Source of the DNA: Acidimicrobiia bacterium
GTDB lineage: Bacteria; Acidobacteriota; Vicinamibacteria; Vicinamibacterales; CAVVIG01
Assembly (NCBI GenBank): GCA_016871175.1
Contig: VFZL01000019.1
Span: 19,502 to 83,501, forward strand
DNA length: 64,000 bases
Reading direction: 5' to 3'
Shown here: piece by piece, positions 8,048-19,070 of the stretch
Layout: every line of letters begins with the position of its first letter
Numbering within the stretch: the stretch's first letter is position 1
Notes under the pieces: model-generated
Database searches by the model: none
What the model was told of the DNA's origin: nothing
What the model saw: only the letters and a program-made list of their open reading frames with translations
Program-made: the position numbers and the translations under genes

Positions 8048-10054
8048 CTATCGTGCCCCGCGATGCCGGCCCCCGCCCTCGTCCGCGGGCGGTTCGCCAC
8101 CGCCGCCGCGATGTGATGGCGCTTCGCCACGCGGCACCGCGCGTTCAGGCCCGCTGTCGGGCCTCCCACCATTGCCAAGGAACGGCCGGCCTGCGGGCGG
8201 TCCGTCGTCTCGAACGCCGCCACCGAATGACCGCGACTCGCCGAATCGGCGGGGCACAGGAATCGAACCGGGCGGTGGCGTGATCGGATTCGGCGGCGGG
8301 GTGATCGGGTTCGACCGGGGCGACACCGTGTCCGGCGGAGGCAGACTGCGCCGCTGGAACGGTGACTCTTGCTGCCAACGTCGGTCGCGCGGCACGGCCT
8401 CGCCCCACGACCCGCGATCCGACCACGGCCGATACCTTGGACGGTTCGCGGCTTGATCCAAACGATCGCCGGCTCGCGGCACGCCTGGATCGACCCAGAT
8501 GCCGGCGCGAGGGTTCTGCGGCGTCGGGCGATCGTCAGGTGCCGGCCCCGACTCGTACCAGCGGTCGCTCCCGCGACGCCTCACAATCCCGTCGTTCCGT
8601 GGCACGGCGACGTTCGGCCACGCGGCGCGCCAGCCGTCATCATCGCGACTGAAGGGACCACGCGCGCCGCTGACCTCCGTGTCTCGATCGCCGGTGGTCC
8701 ACTCGCGACGTGATCCACGAGCGCCCGGCACCGGACGATCGGTACGGCTCCTCCCGTCTCGATCGCGCCAACGATCCCCGCGACCGACTCTGTTGTCGAC
8801 CCGTTGAGACGCGTGTGACCGGAATGCAGGCGGCGCGAGCGGCGCGCGCGCGTGCACGGCGAATGCGGTGGATCGGGGGATCCGGTGCCCGTCGAACGCG
8901 TAGCGCGAGACCCACGCGTTCCCGACGCCGAACGATCGACGCGGCAACACGGTCCACCCTGCCCAGGTGTTGCCCACCGCGAGGGAGAAATTGAACACTG
9001 GGCGATTGTCGAAGCCCAGCGGACACCAGCTCACGTAGTCGGCTGCCGAAGCCCACGACACCCACGCGGGCCCCCAGCGCCGGTCGGGAATCCAGAACCA
9101 CCGTGAGCGTCCGTATCCCCACCGTCCGTAGTGATGCGTCGCCCAGCCCCACCGGTTTGGCGGGATCCACGTCCACCCGTAGCGCAGCAGGGGACGCCAG
9201 TACCCCTGGTAGTACGGCCGCCACCCCACCGCGACGCCCGGATACCACACATACCCATAGGTTGGCTCGTACTCCCACGCCCCGTCCTGATCGAAGGCAC
9301 TGCTGTACATCCGCAGGTTCGGTGGCAAGTACTGCGTGGACGTCGCGCGAGTCCGTCGCGGCGCGTGGAGCGATACGGACCACCGCTCGAAGTCATCCAA
9401 CCGGGCCGCGTTGAATCGTTCGGAGTACGGCACTCCGCGGGCGCGTGCGACAAGACGCTGGCCGCTGCGCACCGGATAGGACCCGCCGTCGGTGTGGAAC
9501 GACGCAAATCCTCGGATGACCGCCACGTCCGCTTCGTCATCGGTGTCCTGCGACGAAGTTCGCGGCAGTGAGATGGAATACTCACCGGGTTCGCCGACGA
9601 TTAGTGATCCTGCTGGGAGGTCGACCCGATAGGCGTCTTCGGCCCGATCGGATTGTCCTGCCGCGATGATGCGGGAGACGGTGAGATAGAGACGACCACG
9701 GGTAACGCGAAGGAGCGTGTCTGACAGCAGCTCGATCGAGCTTCCTTCGTCGACGGCCAGTGTCGACCCGTCGCCAAACCAGATCTCGGCGTGACCGCGA
9801 TCGGTCGTCAAGCGGTCGCCGGCGACGAGCGGCTCGCCGGCCGCTGCGGTCACCGCCTCATCGTCGCGATCGATGGTGGCGGTGCCTTCAACCACCGAGA
9901 CATGTGCCGGAGCGTCGAACTCGCCATCCGCGCGGGGAGTTGATGCGGGTGCTTGCGCGAACACGCGGGGTGCGACGAGCAGGACCGCCGCGGCACAGGC
10001 GACGGCCAGGAGGGAGCGCTGAATCCGTGCGCGCGTTGAAGACACCAAAAACAT
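8048..10054 (-). CDS. Exported FecR-domain / DUF6600 protein with Arg-rich tail
   Basis: This 668-residue protein begins with a signal peptide (about 1-34, cut after FAQ). A FecR-type beta-rich domain follows (about 48-150), with the hallmark pattern GDRLTTDRGHAEIWFGDGS. Residues about 235-360 are rich in Trp, Tyr and Pro (PNRWGWATHHYGRWGY, RWGPAWVSW), as in the DUF6600 family. From about 400 to the end it is low-complexity, dominated by Arg, Asp, Pro and Gly, and probably disordered. No anti-sigma membrane segment is visible, so it is probably not a classical FecR iron regulator; a periplasmic or surface role is inferred. ATG 10054 has a weak GAGG site upstream. It is divergent from dnaK. 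Confidence 0.75.
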   Translation of the reverse strand: MFLVSSTRARIQRSLLAVACAAAVLLVAPRVFAQAPASTPRADGEFDAPAHVSVVEGTATIDRDDEAVTAAAGEPLVAGDRLTTDRGHAEIWFGDGSTLAVDEGSSIELLSDTLLRVTRGRLYLTVSRIIAAGQSDRAEDAYRVDLPAGSLIVGEPGEYSISLPRTSSQDTDDEADVAVIRGFASFHTDGGSYPVRSGQRLVARARGVPYSERFNAARLDDFERWSVSLHAPRRTRATSTQYLPPNLRMYSSAFDQDGAWEYEPTYGYVWYPGVAVGWRPYYQGYWRPLLRYGWTWIPPNRWGWATHHYGRWGYGRSRWFWIPDRRWGPAWVSWASAADYVSWCPLGFDNRPVFNFSLAVGNTWAGWTVLPRRSFGVGNAWVSRYAFDGHRIPRSTAFAVHARAPLAPPAFRSHASQRVDNRVGRGDRWRDRDGRSRTDRPVPGARGSRREWTTGDRDTEVSGARGPFSRDDDGWRAAWPNVAVPRNDGIVRRRGSDRWYESGPAPDDRPTPQNPRAGIWVDPGVPRAGDRLDQAANRPRYRPWSDRGSWGEAVPRDRRWQQESPFQRRSLPPPDTVSPRSNPITPPPNPITPPPGSIPVPRRFGESRSFGGGVRDDGPPAGRPFLGNGGRPDSGPERAVPRGEAPSHRGGGGEPPADEGGGRHRGAR

Positions 10055-10096
10055 CGCCGCCTCGCGAAAAGCGGGCAGGTTGGCTCACTCCTTCAT

Positions 10097-10110
10097 GGTA
10101 TCGCGATACC
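10097..10110. promoter_or_regulatory. Perfect 14-bp palindrome in divergent intergenic region
   Basis: GGTATCGCGATACC reads the same on both strands. It lies 43 nt upstream of the minus-strand FecR-like start and about 66 nt upstream of the dnaK -35 box. This is the right size and place for an operator, but the regulator is unknown and the match to known heat-shock operators (CIRCE, HAIR) is poor. Confidence 0.5.
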
Positions 10111-10172
10111 TGCGCCCAGCCCGAGTGGTGTGTGATTTCCTATGAGGCCAGCTTCGGCAGTTGACGGCACTA

Positions 10173-10185
10173 TCATTGACAATGA
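10173..10185. promoter_or_regulatory. Candidate operator over the dnaK -35 box
   Basis: TCATTG-A-CAATGA is a perfect inverted repeat with a one-base centre. It covers the -35 hexamer TTGACA (10176-10181) of the dnaK promoter, so a bound repressor would block RNA polymerase. hspR is the third gene of the operon, which makes HspR the natural candidate ligand, although the site does not resemble the classical HAIR consensus. Inference from position and symmetry only. Confidence 0.45.
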
Positions 10186-10204
10186 ATCACTCACATTTTA
10201 TAGT
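10176..10204 (+). promoter_or_regulatory. Sigma-70-type promoter of dnaK operon
   Basis: TTGACA (10176-10181), a 17-nt spacer and TATAGT (10199-10204) match the housekeeping consensus at 11 of 12 positions. Transcription would start near 10211, giving a leader of about 68 nt before the dnaK ATG. The local AT-rich stretch stands out in this GC-rich sequence. Confidence 0.8.
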
Positions 10205-10278
10205 TTAGTCACGATCAGGCTTCTCGTTGGTCTTGAACTGGTGCCCAATTCGTGCGCCAGCCGCTTCTTGAGGTTCAC

Positions 10279-13329
<3,051 letters not shown>

Positions 13330-13330
<1 letters not shown>

Positions 13331-13773
13331 TGAAGAAGAGCGGCAAGTCCTACTTCATGATCAGCGTCGTGGCGCAGAAGTACAATATCCACCCGCAGAC
13401 GCTGCGGCTGTACGAGCGGGAGGGCTTGCTCAAGCCTTCGCGGACCGAAGGGAACACGCGACTCTACTCCGAGGAAGACCTCGAGCAGCTCGAGACCATT
13501 CTCTCGTTGACCCGCGACCTCGGCGTCAATTTGGCCGGCGTCGAGATCATCCTGAACATGCGGCGCAAAATCGAGCGCATGCAGGATGAAGTCAACGAAT
13601 TCATGGCATACGTCAAGCGCGAGCTGGCGCGCGGCATCGATCAGGATTGGGAGCGGCGGCTCTCGACTGCGCTCGTCAAGTCTTCGCCGACCGATCTCGT
13701 CAGGGCGACGCCCCACACTGAAAGCGCCCCTCAGTCGTCTCCGACAGCCGAGCCCGCGAAAGATTCTCGCTGA
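13330..13773 (+). CDS. hspR: MerR-family heat-shock repressor HspR
   Basis: A 147-residue MerR-type regulator. The N-terminus (about 8-75) is a winged helix-turn-helix: YNIHPQTLRLYEREGLLKPS, then NTRLYSEEDLEQLETI. A coiled-coil dimerisation helix follows (about 80-110), with a variable Ser/Thr/Pro-rich tail. In actinobacteria and epsilonproteobacteria, HspR sits in the dnaK operon and represses it with DnaK as co-repressor. Gene order here (dnaK-dnaJ-hspR) supports the same autoregulatory loop. Start and stop are coupled with dnaJ. The operator is not certain: the best candidate is the inverted repeat over the dnaK -35 box. Confidence 0.85.
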
Positions 13774-13869
13774 GGTCGCGCGATTAGGGCAATCGCGTCC
13801 GCGATCCGTACGCTATACTGCCACTCGTCAGTCGACCCGCGACATCACATCTGGTTCGTCTCGAACGTC

Positions 13870-14712
13870 ATGGCTTGTGCACTCTGCGACGATACCGGGT
13901 GGAGACCCATTGAGCGCGATGGTGTCCGCAGCGTCGTGCGGTGCGGCTGCTGGCGCGAGTCACTGGGACGGCAACGGCTCGACGCCGCGAACATCCCCAA
14001 ACGCTACCAGCACTGTTCGATCGGGAACTTCAAGGCGTACAACGAGTCGATCGAGCGTGCCGTGGCGCAGGCGCGCAAGCTCGTCGACGAATTTCCGGCG
14101 GTTGGTCGAGGTCTGTTCCTGGAGGGTCAGCCCGGTGTGGGGAAGACACATCTGGCGGTCGCCGTGCTGCGCGAGGTGATGCAATCGAAGGGCGCTCGTG
14201 GGTTGTTCTACGACACGCGCGATTTGCTCCGTGTGATTCGAGGGACGTACAACGAGTCGACGCACACCACCGAGCTCGACGTGCTGCGCCCCGTGATGAC
14301 CGCGGACTTGCTCGTGCTCGACGACCTCGGTGCGGAGAAGACCTCCGAGTGGGTCGAAGAGACGATGAACCTCATCGTGAACACGCGCTACAACGAACGG
14401 CGGCCCACGCTCTTCACGTCGAACTACGAAGACATCCCGGACGACACGGATCCGAACTCGCTGCTCTTCCGCATCGGCTACCGGATGCGGTCGCGGTTGC
14501 ACGAGATGTGCGAGTTCATCGTCCTCGACGGCGCCGACTACCGCATGCTGCCCCTGAACGGCGGCTTCGATGACTTGCTGATGTTGTGGCAGACGCGCAA
14601 GAAGACGCTCCTCGCGCGGACCAGCCGGCCCGCGCGCGCGCAGTTGCGAACGCCGGCCGTTCGGGACGGCAAGGCCGATCTCAAGTGGCCGGGCGGGCGT
14701 GCCGGGAGCTAG
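13870..14712 (+). CDS. DnaC/IstB-like AAA+ ATPase
   Basis: A 280-residue P-loop ATPase of the DnaC/DnaI helicase-loader and IstB group. The N-terminus carries a cysteine cluster (MACALCDDTG, then VRCGCWRE) that could bind zinc. Walker A is LEGQPGVGKTHLAV (about residues 83-96), Walker B is LLVLDDLGAEK, sensor 1 is TLFTSNY and an arginine-finger-like GYRMRSRLHE follows. Helicase loading at replication forks is the usual role; no transposase is next to it, so the IstB transposition role is unlikely. The 96 nt upstream hold a TATACT -10-like hexamer at 13814-13819 but no good -35. hemW starts 6 nt after its stop. Confidence 0.8.
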   Translation: MACALCDDTGWRPIERDGVRSVVRCGCWRESLGRQRLDAANIPKRYQHCSIGNFKAYNESIERAVAQARKLVDEFPAVGRGLFLEGQPGVGKTHLAVAVLREVMQSKGARGLFYDTRDLLRVIRGTYNESTHTTELDVLRPVMTADLLVLDDLGAEKTSEWVEETMNLIVNTRYNERRPTLFTSNYEDIPDDTDPNSLLFRIGYRMRSRLHEMCEFIVLDGADYRMLPLNGGFDDLLMLWQTRKKTLLARTSRPARAQLRTPAVRDGKADLKWPGGRAGS

Positions 14713-14718
14713 CGCGCG

Positions 14719-15894
14719 GTGGGTCAGACGCCGCTCGGCCTCTACGTCCACATTCCTTTCTGCGCCGCCATCTGCAACTACTGCAACTTCAACCGCGGTC
14801 TGTTCGACGCGAATCTGAAGGACTCGTACCTCGAGGCGTTGTTGGTCGAGATTCAGGGGGCGCCTGATTCCCCGGGCCCCGGCTTGCCCCCAGATCGGCG
14901 TCGGGAGGTCGAGGTCGACACCGTGTTCTTCGGCGGGGGCACGCCTTCACTGCTTACGCCGGAGGAGGTCGGCACCCTCCTCGACGCCTGCCGAACGACG
15001 TTCGCGATCAGCCCCGATGCCGAGATCACGCTCGAAGCCAACCCCGAGACGGTGACGCCCGCGTCGCTAGCTGGCTATCGCCGTATGGGTGTCAATCGTC
15101 TGAGCTTCGGCGTTCAGTCGTTCAGGGATGACGAACTGCGCCGTCTATCGCGGCTTCATGGCGTGGACCGAGCCCGGTCGGCGTACGCCGATGCCCGGGC
15201 CGCCGGATTCGACAACGTCAGCCTGGACCTGATGATGTGGCTGCCTGGCCAGAAGGTCGCAGACTGGCTCGCATCGGTCGACGCGGCCATCGACTTGACC
15301 CCCGACCACTTGTCGCTCTACCTGCTCGAGATCTACCCGAACGCGCCACTCCGCGACGAAATGGCTCGGGCGAAATGGTCCCAGGCCCCCGATGATGACG
15401 CGGCCGAGATGTACTCAGAGGCTATGAACCGACTCGAACGGAAGGGATACACGCAATACGAAATCTCGAACGTCGCCAAACCAGGACGGCGATCTCGTCA
15501 CAACCTCAAGTACTGGCAGGATGGCTGCTGGCGCGGGTTTGGCGCCGGGGCCCACTCGACGCGGGATGGGATCCGGTGGAAGAATGTGTCCACCACAGAC
15601 GACTACATCGCACGGCTCCTGGCAGACCGGTCGGGAACAAGGTTGTTCTCGGAGGTCCGGCGACTGTCCAGCGCGGAACGGCTTGGCGAAGCCCTGTTCA
15701 CGGGCCTGCGGCTGAACGAGGGGATCGACCTGCCGGCCGCGCGAGGCCGATACGGTGTGGACGTGTGGGAGCGGTTTGGGCCGGATCTCCAGCCGTTCGT
15801 GGATGGAGGGCTGCTGGAGCGGACCCCTCAGCGCCTTCGGCTCACCCCTCGGGGCATGCTTCTTGCGCACGAAGTGATGACAGTGTTTGTGTGA
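14719..15894 (+). CDS. hemW: HemW-like radical SAM protein
   Basis: The 391-residue protein has the radical-SAM [4Fe-4S] motif CAAICNYC near residue 15, the SAM-binding GGGTPSLL, and the ANPETVTPASLAGYRRMGVNRLSFGVQS stretch shared by HemN and HemW. A HemW C-terminal domain follows. HemW is a heme chaperone and not a coproporphyrinogen oxidase; the two were long mixed up in annotation, and sequence alone here favours HemW because there is no extended HemN N-terminal region. The start is GTG 14719, 6 nt after the DnaC-like gene. A 7-bp inverted repeat after the stop could end transcription. Confidence 0.85.
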   Translation: MGQTPLGLYVHIPFCAAICNYCNFNRGLFDANLKDSYLEALLVEIQGAPDSPGPGLPPDRRREVEVDTVFFGGGTPSLLTPEEVGTLLDACRTTFAISPDAEITLEANPETVTPASLAGYRRMGVNRLSFGVQSFRDDELRRLSRLHGVDRARSAYADARAAGFDNVSLDLMMWLPGQKVADWLASVDAAIDLTPDHLSLYLLEIYPNAPLRDEMARAKWSQAPDDDAAEMYSEAMNRLERKGYTQYEISNVAKPGRRSRHNLKYWQDGCWRGFGAGAHSTRDGIRWKNVSTTDDYIARLLADRSGTRLFSEVRRLSSAERLGEALFTGLRLNEGIDLPAARGRYGVDVWERFGPDLQPFVDGGLLERTPQRLRLTPRGMLLAHEVMTVFV

Positions 15895-15896
15895 CC

Positions 15897-15923
15897 CCGA
15901 GTACGTTAGAGTAGCCTACTCGG
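15897..15923. terminator. Inverted repeat after hemW
   Basis: CCGAGTA (15897-15903) and TACTCGG (15917-15923) are perfect complements with a 13-nt loop, starting 2 nt after the hemW stop codon. There is no T-run, so factor-independent termination is unsure; it could instead be an operator or stabilising hairpin upstream of the next gene. Confidence 0.4.
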
Positions 15924-15947
15924 ATGCGCTTTCGTGAGGAGGACGAG

Positions 15948-16418
15948 ATGGTTGGTAGATTTGCGCCGGCGATCGGAAGCCGGTCACGCCTGATGGCTAT
16001 TGGGTTGATGGTTACGGTGCTTTCGGGGGCACCATTTCGGGCGGAAGCACAGGCGCCCACCACTCAGACGTTCTCGGCGGGATCCGGCATGGTGTTGAAC
16101 TTCGTGAAGAGCGACAAGACGGCCGACTTCGAGGCTGTCATGGCTAAGCTCAAAGAAGCGCTGGGGAAGAGCGAGAAGCCGGAACGGAAGCAGCAGGCGG
16201 CGGGCTGGAGGTTGTTCAAGTCTCCGGATCCAGCGGGTGGCAACGTCCTCTACGTGTTCTTCCTCGACCCCGCCGTCAAAGACGCTGACTACACCGTCAC
16301 GAACATCCTGAACGAGGTGTTCCCGCAAGAGGTGCAGACGCTCTACAAACAGTACATCGACTCGCTCGCGAACCGTAACATCATCAATCTGTCGCTCGTG
16401 CAGGAGTTCGGCAAGTAG
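15948..16418 (+). CDS. Secreted protein of unknown function
   Basis: ATG 15948 has a strong ribosome binding site (GAGGAGG at 15936-15942, 5-nt gap) and gives a 156-residue protein. A longer start at 15924 would hide this site inside the gene. Residues 1-36 form a signal peptide ending AEA, so the protein is exported. The mature part is about 120 residues with alternating beta and helix. It includes a Trp-containing core (AAGWRLFKSPDPAG), a Val/Tyr/Phe beta strand (NVLYVFFLDPAV) and a long helix (LNEVFPQEVQTLYKQYIDSL). I do not recognise the family. Secreted orphans of this length with a single alpha/beta fold are common in this group. Confidence 0.75.
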   Translation: MVGRFAPAIGSRSRLMAIGLMVTVLSGAPFRAEAQAPTTQTFSAGSGMVLNFVKSDKTADFEAVMAKLKEALGKSEKPERKQQAAGWRLFKSPDPAGGNVLYVFFLDPAVKDADYTVTNILNEVFPQEVQTLYKQYIDSLANRNIINLSLVQEFGK

Positions 16419-16423
16419 AGGGC

Positions 16424-16527
16424 CGAACCCATCGGTTCGAAGCTTCCGAGGTTCACAGGTTCTGCGGTCGGGGGTTCACGCGCGCCCGTGAATCCTCGAA
16501 CCGACGATCCCAGCTTCGTGAACCGAC
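16424..16527. repeat. GGTTC/GAACC short-period repeat, locus 2
   Basis: Between convergent genes, four GGTTC units on the left (tcggttcgaa, aggttcacag, aggttctg, ggggttcac) face GAACC units on the right (ctcgaaccga, gtgaaccgac). CGGTTCGA (16433-16440) and TCGAACCG (16496-16503) are exact complements. The stretch could form a long hairpin and serve both genes as a terminator. Confidence 0.6.
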
Positions 16528-16532
16528 CAGCG

Positions 16533-17012
16533 TCAGAACCTGAGGTTCAACCCCGCATACACACGATGCGCGGGTGAGGTGATGGCGTCCTTGCCGAGGC
16601 GGAACACGCGATAGTCGAGCCGCACCCGCAGCGGCCCTGCGAGCGTGATCTTGACACCGCCTCCTGTGTTGAAGCCGAAGCCGGTGTCGCGCGTGTTTCC
16701 GAGGCGCTCTCGATAGAGACCTGCACCAGTCGTGAAGTACGGCTGGATCCGGAGGATTTCCACGGGCGTTTGCAAGAGCACGTTCCCCATCCCGGTCGTC
16801 AAGCCCGGCGCGCGCTCGACCAGGTTCTCGTCATTGGTCGCGTACTCGAATTCGAATCCCAGTACCAGCAGTCCGGCACCGAACGCGGCCCCCCTGACCA
16901 TCCGGCTGTCCACCGAAGTGTTCGATCCAAGGAAGCCGGTGAGATCCGCTGCGGCCGGCTTCGTGAGCACGGTCAGAACGAGCGCCCCCGCCAGGAACGC
17001 CACACGAGTCAT
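16533..17012 (-). CDS. Small outer-membrane beta-barrel protein
   Basis: A 159-residue exported protein with a signal peptide (about 1-22, ending AAA). The mature part is short alternating strands rich in Gly, Thr and aromatic residues (FGAGLLVLGFEFEYAT, QPYFTTGAGLYRER, FGFNTGGGVKITL, RVRLDYRVFRLG) and ends in Phe (YAGLNLRF), the classic C-terminal signal of outer-membrane barrels. The size fits an 8-strand OmpA/OmpX-like barrel. The start at 17012 has a strong GGAGGT site on its own strand. Its substrate is unknown. It is divergent from the next gene. Confidence 0.8.
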   Translation of the reverse strand: MTRVAFLAGALVLTVLTKPAAADLTGFLGSNTSVDSRMVRGAAFGAGLLVLGFEFEYATNDENLVERAPGLTTGMGNVLLQTPVEILRIQPYFTTGAGLYRERLGNTRDTGFGFNTGGGVKITLAGPLRVRLDYRVFRLGKDAITSPAHRVYAGLNLRF

Positions 17013-17095
17013 GTCACCTCCGTGAGCGGCCCGAGCCAGCAATCACTGTTCGAGCTGCAAAGGCTGCAAGCTGACAGCTCAAGACTCACAGCTTC

Positions 17096-17101
17096 TATAA
17101 T
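17096..17101 (+). promoter_or_regulatory. -10 box for leaderless transcript
   Basis: TATAAT matches the consensus exactly and ends 7 nt before the ATG at 17109, so transcription would begin at or next to the start codon. There is no Shine-Dalgarno sequence. The nearest -35-like hexamer, CTGACA, is 19 nt upstream. Confidence 0.55.
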
Positions 17102-17108
17102 AGAACGA

Positions 17109-17792
17109 ATGGGCTCCTTGCCCAGTCGAGGTGGAGGCCGCGTGCTCCTTCGGACTCTCTGCGCCGCGATGTCTAGCTGGCTCCTGCTCGTGGCCGCGAT
17201 GCATGCAGATACGCTGATCCTGCGCGACGGTCGCCGCGTCGAGGGGACGCTGTTGAGCGTGCGCGATGGCGTCGTCGAGTTCGAAGCACGCCGCGTGGGT
17301 CGACTCGGCGGGCGCGAGCGGTTGCGCCTCGGACGGGAGGACGTCGTGCGCATCGAGTTCGAGGATGACAGGGACGCACGCGCGGGCGGCTTTGGTGGAA
17401 GCCGCGACGACGGGCGCGGCGGGGGACAACCATCGGGACTTCGCGAGCGCGATGTGCGCGTCAGCGCCCGCGAGATGTGGACCGATGCGGGCCTTGCCGT
17501 GCGTGCAGGGCAGACGATCTACATCGACGCGACCGGCCGTGTGCGCTGGGGGCCAGACCGGCAGGATGGTCCCGCAGGCGAGCGAAACTCTCCGCGCAAC
17601 GATGGCCGCCCGATCCCGAGTCGGCCCGCGGCGGCGCTTATCGGCCGGGTCGGCGAGGGAAACGACGTGTTCTTCATCGGGGACACCACCGACGGGATCC
17701 GAATGCGCAGCGACGGCCGGCTCTATCTGGGCATCAACGACGACTTCTTGGAGGACAACAACGGCGCCTTCAGCGTGACGGTATCGTACTGA
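17109..17792 (+). CDS. Exported protein with LecA/PA-IL-like domain
   Basis: A 227-residue protein with an N-terminal signal (basic MGSLPSRGGGRVLLR, then hydrophobic AAMSSWLLLVAA). A short beta region (TLILRDGRRVEGTLLSVRDGVVEFE, about 36-75) resembles small SH3-like strand pairs found in other secreted acidobacterial proteins. The C-terminal half (about 120-227) has the pattern of the galactose-binding PA-IL (LecA-like) lectin fold: an MWTDAGLAVRAGQTI start, an ALIGRVG core, then DGRLYLGINDD and a final beta strand. Carbohydrate binding is inferred. A Gly/Arg-rich linker joins the two parts. A shorter start at ATG 17169 is possible but loses the basic part of the signal. Confidence 0.7.
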   Translation: MGSLPSRGGGRVLLRTLCAAMSSWLLLVAAMHADTLILRDGRRVEGTLLSVRDGVVEFEARRVGRLGGRERLRLGREDVVRIEFEDDRDARAGGFGGSRDDGRGGGQPSGLRERDVRVSAREMWTDAGLAVRAGQTIYIDATGRVRWGPDRQDGPAGERNSPRNDGRPIPSRPAAALIGRVGEGNDVFFIGDTTDGIRMRSDGRLYLGINDDFLEDNNGAFSVTVSY

Positions 17793-17885
17793 GACCGGAT
17801 TCGACCCGGCCGCTTGACGGCGGCGTGCACGGCACGCCTGTCAGGAGCGGGCGTTAGGGACCCGCGCAGCGACGGAGCCGGGGTT

Positions 17886-17900
17886 CGGGGCGGAGCCCCG
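17886..17900. repeat. GGGGC hairpin element, copy 1
   Basis: CGGGGC-GGA-GCCCCG is a short perfect hairpin set in gagccggggttcggggcgga. A closely similar element lies at 23348-23364. It falls between the lectin-like gene and the acyl-CoA dehydrogenase, and could be a terminator or a mobile repeat. Confidence 0.45.
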
Positions 17901-17927
17901 ACGAGGTGATGATAGGCTGTGACGGGA

Positions 17928-19070
17928 ATGGATTTTCGGCCGACTGACGAGCAGCAGATCCTCCGACGGAGCGTGCGCGAATTCGCTGAGACCGAGCTGC
18001 GACCGCACGTCACCGAGTGGGACGAGGCGCAGCACTTCCCGTGCGAGATCGTGCCGCGGCTGGCGGAGCTCGGCCTCATGGGGATGCAGCTCCCGGAGGC
18101 CTACGGCGGCGCGGGCCTGACCGCCGTGGACTACTGCATCTGCTTGGAAGAACTCGCGCGGGTTGACCCGGCCGTGGCGTTGTCGGTGGCGGCACACAAC
18201 GGGCTGTGCTGCGCGCACATCCTCATGTTCGGGAACGACGACCAGAAGCACCGCTACCTGCCGCCGCTGGCGACCGGACGCCACGTTGGCGCGTGGGGGC
18301 TGACTGAGTCAACGTCGGGCAGCGATGCCGCGACCATGCGGACGACCGCCGTGCGAGACGACGGCGCCTGGGTGCTGAGCGGCTCGAAGACCTTTACGAC
18401 GCATGGTCGTGTGGGAAACGTCCTCGTCATCATGGCTGTTACGAATCGTGAAGCGGGCTCTCGAGGTATCTCCGCGTTCATCATCGAACGCGGGACGCCC
18501 GGGCTGAGTGCCGGCAAGAAGGAATCGAAGCTCGGTATGCGCGCGAGTGATACGAGCGAAGTGCTGGTCGATCGATGTCGTGTCCCTGCCGACCAGTTGC
18601 TCGGCGAGGAGGGCCAGGGTTTCGTGAACACGATGCAGGTGCTCGATGCGGGACGCATCGGGATCGCAGCACTGGCTGTCGGCTTGGCTCAGGGGGCGTA
18701 CGAGGCGGCGCTGCGCTACGCTCAGCAGCGACGCGCGTTCGGCGAGTCGATCAGCAGTTTTCAAGCGATCCAGTGGAAGCTGGCCGACAACGCGACTCGG
18801 ATCGAGGCGGCACGGCTGCTCACCTACCGGGCGGCGTATCTGCGGGACCGCGGCTATCGCACCACGCTCGAGAGCTCCATGGCGAAGCTCTATTCGAGCG
18901 AGATTGCCGTGCAGGCGGCAGGGGATTGCGTGCAGATTCACGGGGGCTACGGGTTCGTGAAGGACTATCCGGCCGAGAAATTCTTCCGTGACGTCAAGCT
19001 GACGACAATCGGCGAGGGCACGAGCGAGATTCAGCGCCTGGTCATTGCGCGGCAGTTACTCGCCCGATGA
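17928..19070 (+). CDS. Acyl-CoA dehydrogenase
   Basis: A FAD-dependent dehydrogenase of 380 residues making the trans-2-enoyl-CoA double bond. The substrate-binding region has the family pattern [21 protein letters not shown], and the C-terminal signature contains [21 protein letters not shown] followed by [18 protein letters not shown], whose Glu is the usual catalytic base. The size and motifs fit short/medium-chain or butyryl-CoA dehydrogenases; the exact substrate cannot be set from sequence. ATG 17928 is used; a GTG at 17919 would add three residues. meaB overlaps its stop by 4 nt, so the two are translationally coupled, pointing to branched- or odd-chain acyl-CoA breakdown. Confidence 0.9.
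   Translation: MDFRPTDEQQILRRSVREFAETELRPHVTEWDEAQHFPCEIVPRLAELGLMGMQLPEAYGGAGLTAVDYCICLEELARVDPAVALSVAAHNGLCCAHILMFGNDDQKHRYLPPLATGRHVGAWGLTESTSGSDAATMRTTAVRDDGAWVLSGSKTFTTHGRVGNVLVIMAVTNREAGSRGISAFIIERGTPGLSAGKKESKLGMRASDTSEVLVDRCRVPADQLLGEEGQGFVNTMQVLDAGRIGIAALAVGLAQGAYEAALRYAQQRRAFGESISSFQAIQWKLADNATRIEAARLLTYRAAYLRDRGYRTTLESSMAKLYSSEIAVQAAGDCVQIHGGYGFVKDYPAEKFFRDVKLTTIGEGTSEIQRLVIARQLLAR

Noticed and set aside
7918..8223. A longer N-terminus for the PBP gene, starting at 8223.
   Set aside because: It runs through an intergenic repeat and the end of the FecR-like gene, and adds a non-conserved basic stretch before the membrane anchor.
10055..10278. CIRCE or HAIR operators before dnaK.
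   Set aside because: Neither TTAGCACTC-N9-GAGTGCTAA nor CTTGAGT-N7-ACTCAAG is present; only other palindromes are.
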